A stretch of DNA of 32,628 nt from assembly GCA_024762915.1 (NCBI GenBank), contig JANTGL010000003.1, forward strand, positions 1 to 32,628, read 5' to 3'. A program made the position numbers and the translations under genes. Source of the DNA: Bacteroidales bacterium. GTDB lineage: Bacteria; Bacteroidota; Bacteroidia; Bacteroidales; JAADGE01. Shown one piece after another: positions 8,652-16,773 of this stretch; position 1 is the stretch's first letter, and the number at the start of each line of letters is the position of its first letter. The notes under the pieces were generated by a model. The model saw nothing but the letters and a program-made list of their open reading frames with translations. It was not told the origin of the DNA and did not search any database.

Positions 8652-9494
8652 ATGATGGTAAAAGAAAATCAGTCCGAAAAAACTTTGAAAGAATTATTTT
8701 TTCATGTGGGTTTGGCTAAAACCGGCTCCACTTATTTGCAAAATAAATTCTTTCATAAACTGAAAGGCATCAAATACATTCATACTTCAAAGTTTTATAA
8801 ATACAATGAAATAATTGCATCCGATGAAACAAATGCTTTGTTATTTTCGCGAGAATTTGACCGACAATTTTTTGATGAAACGATTAAAATTGCCGAGAAA
8901 TATCCTTATGCAAAGATACTGATTGTCATACGCTCTAACGAAAAGTGGATTGCTTCCCAATATCGAAGATATGTTAAAAACGGAGGTTCTCGTTCTTTTG
9001 AAGATTTCATTAATATTGAAACAAATAAAGGCGTTTGGAAAATTGAAGATGCATTATTTTTACCGAAACTGAAATATTTAAAACGGCATTTCAGTCATAA
9101 ACCTTTAATTTTATTTTATGAAGAATTTCAGGAAAATCCGCATAAAACATTTAAAAAAATTGCCGATTATACAAATACTTCATACCATGATGAAGAAATT
9201 AATTTAAAAGCAAAACATAAATCGTATTCGGATAAACGGTTGTTATTTATAAGAAAACTTACGAGTCGGTTTTATAAAAAAGATCCCTATGAATTTTCTT
9301 CGGGAGAAGTTACTTGGTTAAAATACAGAACACGATGGTTTATTTTGCATATATTTTTATATCTTGCAAAGTTAATTCCGGGAAAAAAAGAAACTATTTT
9401 AATACCGAAATCTAAACTTTCGGATTACAAAAGATTTTACGGAAAAGATTGGGATGCTTGTAAGGAATTTGCAAAAGAACATTCGGCACTTTAA
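8652..9494 (+). CDS. Sulfotransferase-family protein
   Basis: Likely PAPS-dependent sulfotransferase that would transfer a sulfate group to a carbohydrate or lipid. The 5'-phosphosulfate loop is seen as HVGLAKTGSTYL (residues 18-29), and the 3'-phosphate-binding segment as ILIVIRSNEKWIASQYRRY near residues 94-112, the typical R...S pattern. The length of 280 residues fits. There is no signal peptide or clear membrane segment, so it acts in the cytoplasm. Two adjacent ATG codons (8652 and 8655) are possible starts. It sits 6 bases after lysS and 8 before a family 2 glycosyltransferase, so the acceptor is probably a glycan or glycolipid made by that enzyme. The acceptor itself cannot be named from sequence. 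Confidence 0.8.
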   Translation: MMVKENQSEKTLKELFFHVGLAKTGSTYLQNKFFHKLKGIKYIHTSKFYKYNEIIASDETNALLFSREFDRQFFDETIKIAEKYPYAKILIVIRSNEKWIASQYRRYVKNGGSRSFEDFINIETNKGVWKIEDALFLPKLKYLKRHFSHKPLILFYEEFQENPHKTFKKIADYTNTSYHDEEINLKAKHKSYSDKRLLFIRKLTSRFYKKDPYEFSSGEVTWLKYRTRWFILHIFLYLAKLIPGKKETILIPKSKLSDYKRFYGKDWDACKEFAKEHSAL

Positions 9495-9502
9495 CAAAAA
9501 AA

Positions 9503-10459
9503 ATGAAGATAAGCGGTTTTACAATGGGTAAAAATGTATCGAAATTATACTATCCGATACGCGAATCAATTGAGTCAATTTTGCCGATTGTCGATGAATT
9601 TGTTGTTGCATTGGGCGATAGTGATGAAGATGATACAACAGAGGAAATAATTAAAAGTATAAATTCGTCTAAAATAAAAATTATACACACCGTATGGGAT
9701 ATAGAAAAATATCCGAACGGAACAGAAAATGCGCGACAAACAAATATCGCAAAAGATGCTTGCACGGGAGATTGGTTACTGCATTTACAAGCCGATGAAG
9801 TCATTCATGAAAAATATCTTGAAACAATTAAAAATGCTTGTGAAAAGTATCTTGACGACGAAAATGTTGAAGGTTTTTTGTTTCAATATAAGCATTTTTA
9901 CGGTGATTACAATCATTTTATCGATTTTCACGGTTGGTACCCGAAAGAAATTCGTTTGGTCAGAAATAAACCGAATATTTATTCGTTTCGTTCGGCACAA
10001 TCGTTTAAACGCATTCCGAATTTTGACGGAAAAGACTTTCGACAAAAACACGGAACATTTCCCTTAAATGTCATTGAATTAGATGCTTATATCTATCATT
10101 ACGGATGGGTGCGTCCGCCCGAGTATATGCAGAAAAAAACAAAATCTTTGGATACCATTCATCACGGAAAAGAAAAAATTGAAGAAGAATACAAAACGAA
10201 AAAAGCATATTTTGATTACGGAAATATGTCAAAATTACCTGTTTTTGAAGACTCGCATCCGGCAATTATGAAGAATAAAATTGCAGATTTTATCTGGAGT
10301 GACAAATTACATTTTGAAAAAAAATATAAAGTGTCAAGAGCAAAAATGAAACACGAGAAGTTTAAAAGCAAAATTCTGACTTTTATCTCAAAAAAAATAT
10401 TGAACGGAAAACAACTTTTCGGATATTCAAATTGGAACATTATCGGTAAAGAATTTTAA
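9503..10459 (+). CDS. Family 2 glycosyltransferase
   Basis: Probable GT-A fold, family 2 glycosyltransferase of 318 residues. The N-terminal nucleotide-sugar region shows the expected alternating strands and acidic turns (DEFVVALGDSDEDDT near residues 31-45), and QADE at 96-99 occupies the position of the metal-binding DXD-like motif. Downstream, the GWYPKEIRLVRN and HYGWVRPPEYM segments (about residues 149-160 and 199-209) are typical of a Bacteroidota subgroup. There is no signal peptide; the protein should be cytoplasmic or peripheral to the membrane. Donor sugar and acceptor are unknown. Gaps of 8 bases upstream and 10 downstream tie it to the sulfotransferase and the ABC exporter. Confidence 0.85.
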   Translation: MKISGFTMGKNVSKLYYPIRESIESILPIVDEFVVALGDSDEDDTTEEIIKSINSSKIKIIHTVWDIEKYPNGTENARQTNIAKDACTGDWLLHLQADEVIHEKYLETIKNACEKYLDDENVEGFLFQYKHFYGDYNHFIDFHGWYPKEIRLVRNKPNIYSFRSAQSFKRIPNFDGKDFRQKHGTFPLNVIELDAYIYHYGWVRPPEYMQKKTKSLDTIHHGKEKIEEEYKTKKAYFDYGNMSKLPVFEDSHPAIMKNKIADFIWSDKLHFEKKYKVSRAKMKHEKFKSKILTFISKKILNGKQLFGYSNWNIIGKEF

Positions 10460-10469
10460 ACATAGCAGA

Positions 10470-12287
10470 TTGAAAAAGCTTAAGAAAATATTAAAATATC
10501 TGGTTCCGTATTACGGCAATATTATTCTGAATTTTATTCTGAATTTATTTCAAATCATTTTTTCGGTTTTTTCATTGCTCATGATTATTCCTTTTTTACG
10601 CGTATTATTCGGGCAGGAAGAAATCGTTACCGTTAAGCCTGATTTGACTTTTTCCGGTAACGCTTTTAATGAATGGATAAATTATTATCTCGGACATGTT
10701 ATCGAAACATACGGAAAAAAAGAAGCTTTACTGGTTGTCAGCGGTTTTGTAGTCCTAATGATTTTATTGAAGAATATTTTATTCTATTTCTCGAAATTTG
10801 TGATGGTTCCTGTCAGAAACGGTGTCATTCGAGATATGAGAAATACCATATACAAGAAAATTCTGGAACTTCAATTTTCATATTTTACCGAAGAACGAAA
10901 GGGGGATATTATCAGTAAAATGACCAACGATTTAAAAGAAATTGAATGGACCATTATGACTTCGGTTGAGATGCTTATTCGTAATCCATTGACAATCATT
11001 GTGTACTTGGTTACTTTAATTTTTATGAGCCCGCAATTGACGGTTTTTGTTTTAATCCTGATTCCGGTAAGCGGAGCCATTATCGGAACAATCGGTCGAT
11101 CCTTAAAAAAGACTTCCAGAAAAGCCCAAGATCAAATGGGAACCCTTCTTTCCAAAATAGAAGAAACACTTTCCGGATTAAGAATTATTAAAGCTTTTAC
11201 GGCAGAAAATTTTGTTTTTAAAAGTTTTTTTAATTTTAACGAAGCATATAATAACACCATGAATAGAGTGTATCGTAAGAATTATTTAGCTTCTCCGATG
11301 AGCGAATTCTTGGGTGTTTTAATGATAACCGGAATTATGTATTACGGAGGGTCCTTAGTATTGAGAAATCAAGGCACACTTTCTCCGGAAGCATTTATCG
11401 GCTATATTGCCGTTTTTTCTCAGATTATTAATCCTGCAAAAGCATTTTCAACAGCCGTTTACAATGTTCAAAAAGGGGCTGCATCCATCGACCGAATTAA
11501 CATTATTCTTGAAGCCAAAAATACCATTATAGAAAAAGAAAATGCAAAATCCGTTAATTCTTTTGAAAAAGAAATTGAATTTTCTGATGTTTCGTTTGCC
11601 TATGAAAATACAAATGTTCTGAAAAATATCAATTTAAAAGTTAAAAAAGGGCAAACCATTGCACTGGTCGGTCAATCCGGTTCGGGAAAATCGACTTTGG
11701 CAGATTTAATTCCGCGCTTTTACGAGGTTTCGGATGGCGAAATTAAAATTGACGGAATTAATATCAAGGATCTGAAAATTAATGAGCTGCGGGATATTAT
11801 GGGCAATGTTAATCAGGAACCGATTTTATTTAATGATACCATCAGAAATAATATTGCATTCGGTTCTGAAAATGTTTCGGATGAAAAGATTATTGAAGCG
11901 GCAAAAATTGCCAACGCTCATGATTTTATATTACAAACGGAGGCCGGATATGAAACCGGTATCGGTGATCGGGGAACAAAATTATCCGGCGGACAAAGGC
12001 AACGTTTGAGTATCGCTCGAGCCGTGCTTAAAAATCCGCCGATTATGATTTTAGACGAAGCAACCTCTTCTTTGGATACCGAATCCGAAAGGGCTGTTCA
12101 GGATGCACTTGATAAGTTGATGCAAAACAGAACTTCTGTGGTTATTGCACACCGACTTTCAACCATCAGGAATGCCGATTTAATTTGTGTGTTGCATAAG
12201 GGTGAAATTATTGAAAGAGGCACGCATGATGAATTGATAAATCTTAAAGGCAATTATAAAAAACTATACGATTTGCAAATTTTTTAA
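10470..12287 (+). CDS. MsbA-like ABC exporter (fused membrane and ATPase domains)
   Basis: A 605-residue half-transporter of the lipid/multidrug exporter type that would work as a homodimer in the inner membrane. The N-terminal half has about six membrane helices (residues about 20-320); the C-terminal ATPase has Walker A GQSGSGKS (401-408), the LSGGQ signature (505-509), Walker B IMILDEATSSLD (about 525-536) and the AHRLS switch histidine near 560. MsbA relatives flip lipid A or glycolipids, and the preceding sulfotransferase and glycosyltransferase suggest a glycolipid or glycan substrate. The start is the TTG at 10470, 10 bases after the previous stop; it places the MKKLKKILKYLVPYY segment where MsbA proteins normally begin, and no nearby ATG gives a fuller protein. 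Confidence 0.9.
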   Translation: MKKLKKILKYLVPYYGNIILNFILNLFQIIFSVFSLLMIIPFLRVLFGQEEIVTVKPDLTFSGNAFNEWINYYLGHVIETYGKKEALLVVSGFVVLMILLKNILFYFSKFVMVPVRNGVIRDMRNTIYKKILELQFSYFTEERKGDIISKMTNDLKEIEWTIMTSVEMLIRNPLTIIVYLVTLIFMSPQLTVFVLILIPVSGAIIGTIGRSLKKTSRKAQDQMGTLLSKIEETLSGLRIIKAFTAENFVFKSFFNFNEAYNNTMNRVYRKNYLASPMSEFLGVLMITGIMYYGGSLVLRNQGTLSPEAFIGYIAVFSQIINPAKAFSTAVYNVQKGAASIDRINIILEAKNTIIEKENAKSVNSFEKEIEFSDVSFAYENTNVLKNINLKVKKGQTIALVGQSGSGKSTLADLIPRFYEVSDGEIKIDGINIKDLKINELRDIMGNVNQEPILFNDTIRNNIAFGSENVSDEKIIEAAKIANAHDFILQTEAGYETGIGDRGTKLSGGQRQRLSIARAVLKNPPIMILDEATSSLDTESERAVQDALDKLMQNRTSVVIAHRLSTIRNADLICVLHKGEIIERGTHDELINLKGNYKKLYDLQIF

Positions 12288-12310
12288 AACCGAATTTAAA
12301 TTCAAATTTT

Positions 12311-12318
12311 TATTTTTG
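12311..12318 (+). promoter_or_regulatory. Putative -7 promoter box for recN
   Basis: TATTTTTG matches TAnnTTTG exactly. It ends only 9 bases before the recN ATG, so transcription from it would give a very short or absent leader. A 12-base AT palindrome (GAATTTAAATTC, 12292-12303) lies just upstream. Confidence 0.45.
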
Positions 12319-12327
12319 TGAAATAAA

Positions 12328-13983
12328 ATGCTGAAACACCTTTCCATACAAAATTATGCTTTAATTGAAGCACTTGAAATTGATTTCGATGCCGGTTATT
12401 CTGCCATTACCGGAGAAACCGGAGCGGGAAAATCCATTTTACTCGGAGCTTTGTCCTTAATTTTGGGAAATCGAGCCGAAACAAATGTTCTTAAAAATAA
12501 AGAAAAAAAATGTTCGGTTGAAGCCGAATTTGATATTCAACGCTATTCTTTGAAAGTTTTTTTTGATAATAATGATATCGATTATGATGAAATTACAATC
12601 ATCAGAAGAGAAATAATGCCCGGCGGACGTTCGCGTGCTTTTGTGAATGATACACCCGTAAATTTGAATGTGTTAAAAGAACTCAGCGAACATCTGACTG
12701 ATATTCATTCGCAACATCAAAATTTGCATTTAAACGATAAACAATTTCAATTAAATGTTCTCGATGCTTTTGCAAAATTGTTTCCTTTGCTGGAGACTTA
12801 CCAAGTAAATTATCGCAATTATCTGAAAATCAGAAAAGAATATCAGCAACTCATTCAACGTGCCGAAAAAGAAAAAGCCGATTTTGACTTTTTACAATTT
12901 CAATTTGACGAATTGGAAGAGGCTAAATTAAAAGCCGAGGAACAGTCCGACATCGAAAGCGAGCTTCGAGAACTGAATCACGCAGAAGAAATAAAAGAAA
13001 ATCTGTCGACTGCTTTTGTATTATTATCCGAAGAAGAAAACGGTGTTATTACAAAGCTGCGTGAAAGTATCACATCCTTAAAAAATATTCAAAAGTTTTT
13101 CGATAAAGCAAAATTTTTAACCGAAAGATTAGAAAGTGCCAAAATTGAGACGGATGATATTGCACACGAATTGGAAATCCTTTCCGAAGATGTCGAGCAC
13201 AATCCCGAACGTGCCGAATTTTTGAAAGAACGTATTGATATGATTTATGCACTGCAAACCAAACACAAAGTTGAAAGTGTTGAAGAACTTATAAAATTGA
13301 AAGACGATTTGCAGGCAAAATTAGATGATATTACATCTTTCGACACCCAAATTTCGGAAAAGAAAGAAACTTTACAGAAACAAGAACAAAAATTAAGCGA
13401 TTTAGCCGATCAATTATCAAAGGGCAGGAGTGAGACATCCGGAAACTTGGAACTACAAATTATTGACATCCTAAGGCGCTTGGGAATGCCTTCGGCAAAG
13501 TTTAAAATACAAATTGAACCAACCGACGGTTTCACCGAATACGGAAAAGATCGTGTCAGTTTTTTATTTTCATCCGTCAAACATTCTGAGGTTCAGGAAA
13601 TTGCAAATATTGCGTCGGGCGGTGAAATTTCACGATTAATGTTAAGCATCAAATCCGTTATTGCCGACAGCATTGCTTTGCCTGCCATTATTTTTGATGA
13701 AATCGATACCGGCGTATCCGGAGAAATTGCCGAAAAAATTGGGCAAATAATGAAAGAAATGTCCGACAATATGCAGGTTATCAGTATTACCCATCTTCCG
13801 CAAGTTGCCGCAAAAGCCGATTTTCACTACAAAGTTTATAAAATCGAAGACGAATTTAATACCCGCACCGATATTAAAAGATTAAATTTGGAGGAACGCA
13901 TCAAAGAATTGGCAACCATGCTCAGCGGTGAAAATATTACTGATGCAGCCATTCGAAATGCCGAAGAGTTGTTGAGGGAGTAA
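12328..13983 (+). CDS. recN: DNA repair ATPase RecN
   Basis: SMC-like ATPase of double-strand break repair, acting with RecA-dependent recombination. Walker A is GETGAGKS (residues 29-36), with the conserved N-terminal phrase LSIQNYALI before it. The DIHSQHQNL segment lies near residue 130, and a long coiled-coil region spans roughly 150-370. The ABC signature SGGEISRL begins at about 430, Walker B with the D-loop IIFDEIDTGVSG near 455, and the SITHLPQVAAKAD switch region near 489. The length of 551 fits the family. Its own -7 box lies 9 bases before the ATG, and the ABC exporter ends 40 bases upstream, so it may be both read through and separately expressed. No LexA-type site was recognised. 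Confidence 0.97.
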   Translation: MLKHLSIQNYALIEALEIDFDAGYSAITGETGAGKSILLGALSLILGNRAETNVLKNKEKKCSVEAEFDIQRYSLKVFFDNNDIDYDEITIIRREIMPGGRSRAFVNDTPVNLNVLKELSEHLTDIHSQHQNLHLNDKQFQLNVLDAFAKLFPLLETYQVNYRNYLKIRKEYQQLIQRAEKEKADFDFLQFQFDELEEAKLKAEEQSDIESELRELNHAEEIKENLSTAFVLLSEEENGVITKLRESITSLKNIQKFFDKAKFLTERLESAKIETDDIAHELEILSEDVEHNPERAEFLKERIDMIYALQTKHKVESVEELIKLKDDLQAKLDDITSFDTQISEKKETLQKQEQKLSDLADQLSKGRSETSGNLELQIIDILRRLGMPSAKFKIQIEPTDGFTEYGKDRVSFLFSSVKHSEVQEIANIASGGEISRLMLSIKSVIADSIALPAIIFDEIDTGVSGEIAEKIGQIMKEMSDNMQVISITHLPQVAAKADFHYKVYKIEDEFNTRTDIKRLNLEERIKELATMLSGENITDAAIRNAEELLRE

Positions 13984-14036
13984 ATTGTTGTTAATTTATA
14001 CCAATATTTCGTAAATATTTCACTTATCATAACCTG

Positions 14037-14144
14037 TCCGATTCACAATTTGTCGGAAATTTTATTATTCCGTTAGAGAAATTGTCAGTAATGTCGTAAA
14101 AAAATAAATTCCGATGTGTCGGTAAATAATATCGGAAAATTTAT
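14037..14144 (+). promoter_or_regulatory. Cluster of short inverted-repeat arms between recN and the OmpA gene
   Basis: In the 290-base gap between recN and the OmpA-type gene, related complementary arms recur: TCCGA (14037-14041), TCGGAA (14053-14058), TTCCG (14068-14072), TTCCGAT (14109-14115), TCGG (14119-14122) and ATCGGAA (14131-14137). The largest hairpin pairs ATAAATTCCGAT (14104-14115) with 14131-14144, leaving two bulged A residues. Smaller hairpins can form between neighbouring arms and compete with it. The cluster could form the 3' end of the recN message or serve as protein-binding sites upstream of the OmpA promoter. No open reading frame or tRNA is visible in the gap. Confidence 0.35.
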
Positions 14145-14178
14145 CTTCGATGAACCTTTTATTTTTTATCATAATAAT

Positions 14179-14205
14179 TTTTGATTTATAACAAATAAAT
14201 CAAAA
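14179..14205 (+). promoter_or_regulatory. Dyad just upstream of the OmpA-gene promoter box
   Basis: TTTTGATTTA (14179-14188) and TAAATCAAAA (14196-14205) are perfect inverted repeats separated by 7 bases. The dyad ends 9 bases before the -7 box at 14215, so it covers the -33 region where a regulator could sit. It is AT-only except for one G-C pair per arm, so it could be incidental. Confidence 0.35.
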
Positions 14206-14214
14206 TAACTTATT

Positions 14215-14222
14215 TAAATTTG
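14215..14222 (+). promoter_or_regulatory. Putative -7 promoter box and 5' leader of the OmpA-type gene
   Basis: TAAATTTG matches TAnnTTTG exactly. The ATG at 14274 is 51 bases beyond it, giving a leader of about 45 bases that ends with AGGAG at 14261-14265, 8 bases before the start. This is one of only two clear Shine-Dalgarno sequences in the window. Confidence 0.5.
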
Positions 14223-14273
14223 TGTTTAATATAACAAAATACATTTATTAATTTAAAAAAAGGAGCGTTTAAA

Positions 14274-15725
14274 ATGAAAAAAACAGCATTGATTTTTACG
14301 TTTGTTGCAATGATGATTTCAGTAAATCTTTTTGCACAAAGAACTTCAGATATTGACGGCAGTAAAGATTATCCGGCGATTTCACGATTTGAAGGATCTG
14401 TTATTGAGTTTTATAAAGTTACGAAATCTGATAAATATAAAATACCTTTAAATTTTGAAAAAGGAAATTTGGATTTTGTAAATCCGGTAACAGTTGAAGG
14501 GAAAGTAATCAGAATTCAATATTCCGTAAGTCCGGATAATAATACTTCTTATGTTGTAAAATCAATTAAGTCCTCACTTATTAAAGAGGGCTTTAAGGTG
14601 ATTTTTGCAAAATCTAATGATGAAATGGTCATAGGTTCGAAAGCTTTTTCAAGAACATACTATAACAGACTTAATAATAAAATATTCGGCTTTGCCTATG
14701 GTACAGAAGGAAAAGATCAAGCTTTTATTATTGCAAAAAAAGAAAATGAAGGAAAAGGAATATTTGCTTGTATTTATATTTCCGGTTTCGATAATACAAC
14801 ATTAATTACACAAGATGTAATTGAAGCAGAGTCTGTTACTAAAATAAAAGAAAATTCTTTAATAACTGATTTCAAGGGAGCAATAAAGTTTTATCGACAA
14901 AAAACAAAATGGAATACTTATATGGTCCCCGTTGGAAAAAAAGCATACAGCGGCTGGAGTAAAAAGATAAAAGCAGAAGGTGAAATTACTCGTACACAGT
15001 ATATTACATCTAAAGATGATAATCCTTCTTTCATTTATATGAATTACAACGAAGCGCTCAAAAAATCAAATTGGAACATATTATTCGGCGGCAGCGGTTC
15101 TTCAGAACTCGGTTACGATTCTTATGAATGGCAATATGCTATGTTTCAAGAAGGATTTAAACAAGGAGATAAATTCGGCGATAAATTGGGATTTCGAGCA
15201 AACGATCGTTCTAAATACGCCTATATAGCTGCTGAATTTGAAGATTTAGATACGCTTTATTATGCCGTCATTTATATTATTGATAAAGGTTGGGGAACCA
15301 TGATTAATCAAGATGTTATAAAATCTAAAAAACCGGATGTCGGGCTTGTTACGGCAAAAATGCTGACCGAGAAAATAAATAAGCAAGGGCATCTTTCTTT
15401 AGAGGGTATTTTCTTTGAAACAGGAAAAGCTGCCTTAACTTCCCAATCAGATGCTGCTTTAAAGAATATTTCTGAATATCTTAATTCGCATAAAGATAAA
15501 AAATTCTTCATTGTAGGACATACCGATAATGTGGGTGATTTTGCATCAAATATGACTTTGTCCGAAAACAGAGCTAAGGCCGTAATGACTGAATTGACAA
15601 CAAAATACGGTGCGGATGCCGCTCAATTAAAAGCATACGGTGTTGCTGATTTAGCACCTGTGGTTTCTAATTCTACGGATGCCGGAAAAGCCAGGAACAG
15701 AAGAGTGGAAATCGTTGAACAATAA
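14274..15725 (+). CDS. OmpA-family protein with two DUF4892-like N-terminal domains
   Basis: A 483-residue exported protein. Residues 1-22 form a signal peptide (ending LFAQ). Two related domains follow, about residues 32-184 and 194-351. Each starts with an F-x-G-x-x-I-x-FY pattern, has an EG-x-I/V-x-R-x-QY strand, and closes with IYI...T-x-I-x-QDVI, which resembles the DUF4892 domain found in front of OmpA domains in some Proteobacteria. The C-terminus (about 373-483) is a peptidoglycan-binding OmpA-like domain with GHTDN (415-419) and the conserved arginine R433 of ENRAKAV, ending GKARNRRVEI. The protein probably anchors an envelope component to the cell wall. A strong AGGAG suggests high expression. 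It is monocistronic, with a hairpin terminator after it. Confidence 0.88.
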   Translation: MKKTALIFTFVAMMISVNLFAQRTSDIDGSKDYPAISRFEGSVIEFYKVTKSDKYKIPLNFEKGNLDFVNPVTVEGKVIRIQYSVSPDNNTSYVVKSIKSSLIKEGFKVIFAKSNDEMVIGSKAFSRTYYNRLNNKIFGFAYGTEGKDQAFIIAKKENEGKGIFACIYISGFDNTTLITQDVIEAESVTKIKENSLITDFKGAIKFYRQKTKWNTYMVPVGKKAYSGWSKKIKAEGEITRTQYITSKDDNPSFIYMNYNEALKKSNWNILFGGSGSSELGYDSYEWQYAMFQEGFKQGDKFGDKLGFRANDRSKYAYIAAEFEDLDTLYYAVIYIIDKGWGTMINQDVIKSKKPDVGLVTAKMLTEKINKQGHLSLEGIFFETGKAALTSQSDAALKNISEYLNSHKDKKFFIVGHTDNVGDFASNMTLSENRAKAVMTELTTKYGADAAQLKAYGVADLAPVVSNSTDAGKARNRRVEIVEQ

Positions 15726-15747
15726 ATTAATACAGCAAAAATCTAAT

Positions 15748-15780
15748 ACTTTAACTCGCAAATTTTATGCGAGTTAAAGT
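15748..15780. terminator. Bidirectional terminator between the OmpA-type gene and phoH
   Basis: A perfect 13-bp stem pairs ACTTTAACTCGCA (15748-15760) with TGCGAGTTAAAGT (15768-15780) across a 7-base loop. A T-rich run follows on the plus strand (15781-15787), and an A-rich run precedes it, which is T-rich when read on the minus strand. It lies between convergent genes, 22 bases after one stop and 5 bases from the other. Confidence 0.9.
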
Positions 15781-15785
15781 TATTT

Positions 15786-16718
15786 TTAATCCTCCTTCTC
15801 AAATGCCTCAACAATAGGAGCAACCAGAGGATGTCGCACAATATCTTCTTTTTTAAAATCAACAAATCCGATGCCTTTAATGCCTTTCAGAATTTTATAA
15901 ACTTTAACCAAACCGGAATGTGTTTTTTTCGGTAAATCAATTTGTGTCATATCGCCGGTAACGATGAATTTTGAATTTCCGCCCATGCGGGTTAAAAACA
16001 TTTTCAATTGCGGGATACTGGTGTTTTGTGCTTCATCCAAAACCACGACGGCATCGCTGAGAGTACGACCTCGCATGTATGCCAAAGGAGCAATTTGTAT
16101 CGTTCCTTTTTCCATCAACTTATTCAGTTTATTCCCGGGTAAAATGTCAAGCAGTGCATCGTAAAGTGCTTGTAAATAGGGGTCTAATTTATCTTTTAAA
16201 TCTCCCGGAAGGAATCCCAAATTTTCGCCGGCTTCCACGGCGGGGCGACTTAAAATAATACGCTTTATTTCATTGTTTTTTAATGCTCTCACGGCAAGTG
16301 CCACGGCAAGATAAGTCTTTCCGGTTCCGGCCGGTCCCGTTGCAAAAATCAAGTCTTTTTCTTCATATAATTTGACGAATTTTTTTTGATTTTCGGAACG
16401 CGGAGAAATCGGTTTGCCGTTATTTCCGTATATGATAATGTTTTTTGATTTTGAAGCGGGTTTTATTTTGTCTTGGAATATAAGTTCTATTTCTTTAATA
16501 TTCAGTTGATTGTATTTTTCCAGTCGAAGTTTTAAATTTTCCGTAAAAGAATTGAATGCCTCAACTTCTGTTTTTTCTCCGGAAACTTTTATTTCATCAC
16601 CTCTGAAAACCAGTTTAAGTTTCGGAAATAAAGTTTTTATGCGGTCAATGTTTTTACTGTCATTTCCGTAAAAATCAATCAGCGAATCCGGGTCTAAATA
16701 TATTTTTTTTTCAATCAT
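15786..16718 (-). CDS. PhoH-family ATPase
   Basis: PhoH-like P-loop ATPase, linked to RNA metabolism in several bacteria; its precise role here is unknown. In the 310-residue product, Walker A GPAGTGKT lies at residues 128-135 and Walker B VVLDEAQNTS near 226-235, followed by the family hallmark TGDMTQIDLP. The RPAVEAGENLGFLPGD and KLDPYLQALYD segments between them are typical of the family. The first 100 residues form the small KH-like N-terminal region seen in full-length members. The gene is transcribed divergently from the SAM hydroxide adenosyltransferase gene (55-base gap) and ends at the bidirectional hairpin. No exact -7 box is visible on the minus strand. Confidence 0.93.
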   Translation of the reverse strand: MIEKKIYLDPDSLIDFYGNDSKNIDRIKTLFPKLKLVFRGDEIKVSGEKTEVEAFNSFTENLKLRLEKYNQLNIKEIELIFQDKIKPASKSKNIIIYGNNGKPISPRSENQKKFVKLYEEKDLIFATGPAGTGKTYLAVALAVRALKNNEIKRIILSRPAVEAGENLGFLPGDLKDKLDPYLQALYDALLDILPGNKLNKLMEKGTIQIAPLAYMRGRTLSDAVVVLDEAQNTSIPQLKMFLTRMGGNSKFIVTGDMTQIDLPKKTHSGLVKVYKILKGIKGIGFVDFKKEDIVRHPLVAPIVEAFEKED

Positions 16719-16725
16719 TAAGTAA

Positions 16726-16733
16726 TAATTTTG
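16726..16733 (+). promoter_or_regulatory. Putative -7 promoter box for the SAM hydroxide adenosyltransferase gene
   Basis: TAATTTTG matches TAnnTTTG exactly, in the 55-base gap between divergent genes and 40 bases before the TTG start at 16774. It would serve the adenosyltransferase and the overlapping mazG gene. Confidence 0.45.
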
Positions 16734-16773
16734 CGTTTACAAAGTAAATATATTTTTCATTTAATACGAAAGC

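Noticed and set aside
12292..12303. 12-base palindrome GAATTTAAATTC upstream of recN
   Set aside because: It is almost all A and T and is easily expected by chance in this composition; it is noted with the promoter only.
13984..14273. Possible tRNA or small RNA gene in the longest intergenic gap
   Set aside because: No TTCGAATCC-type T-loop or cloverleaf is visible, and the hairpins are short; only inverted repeats and a promoter box can be supported.
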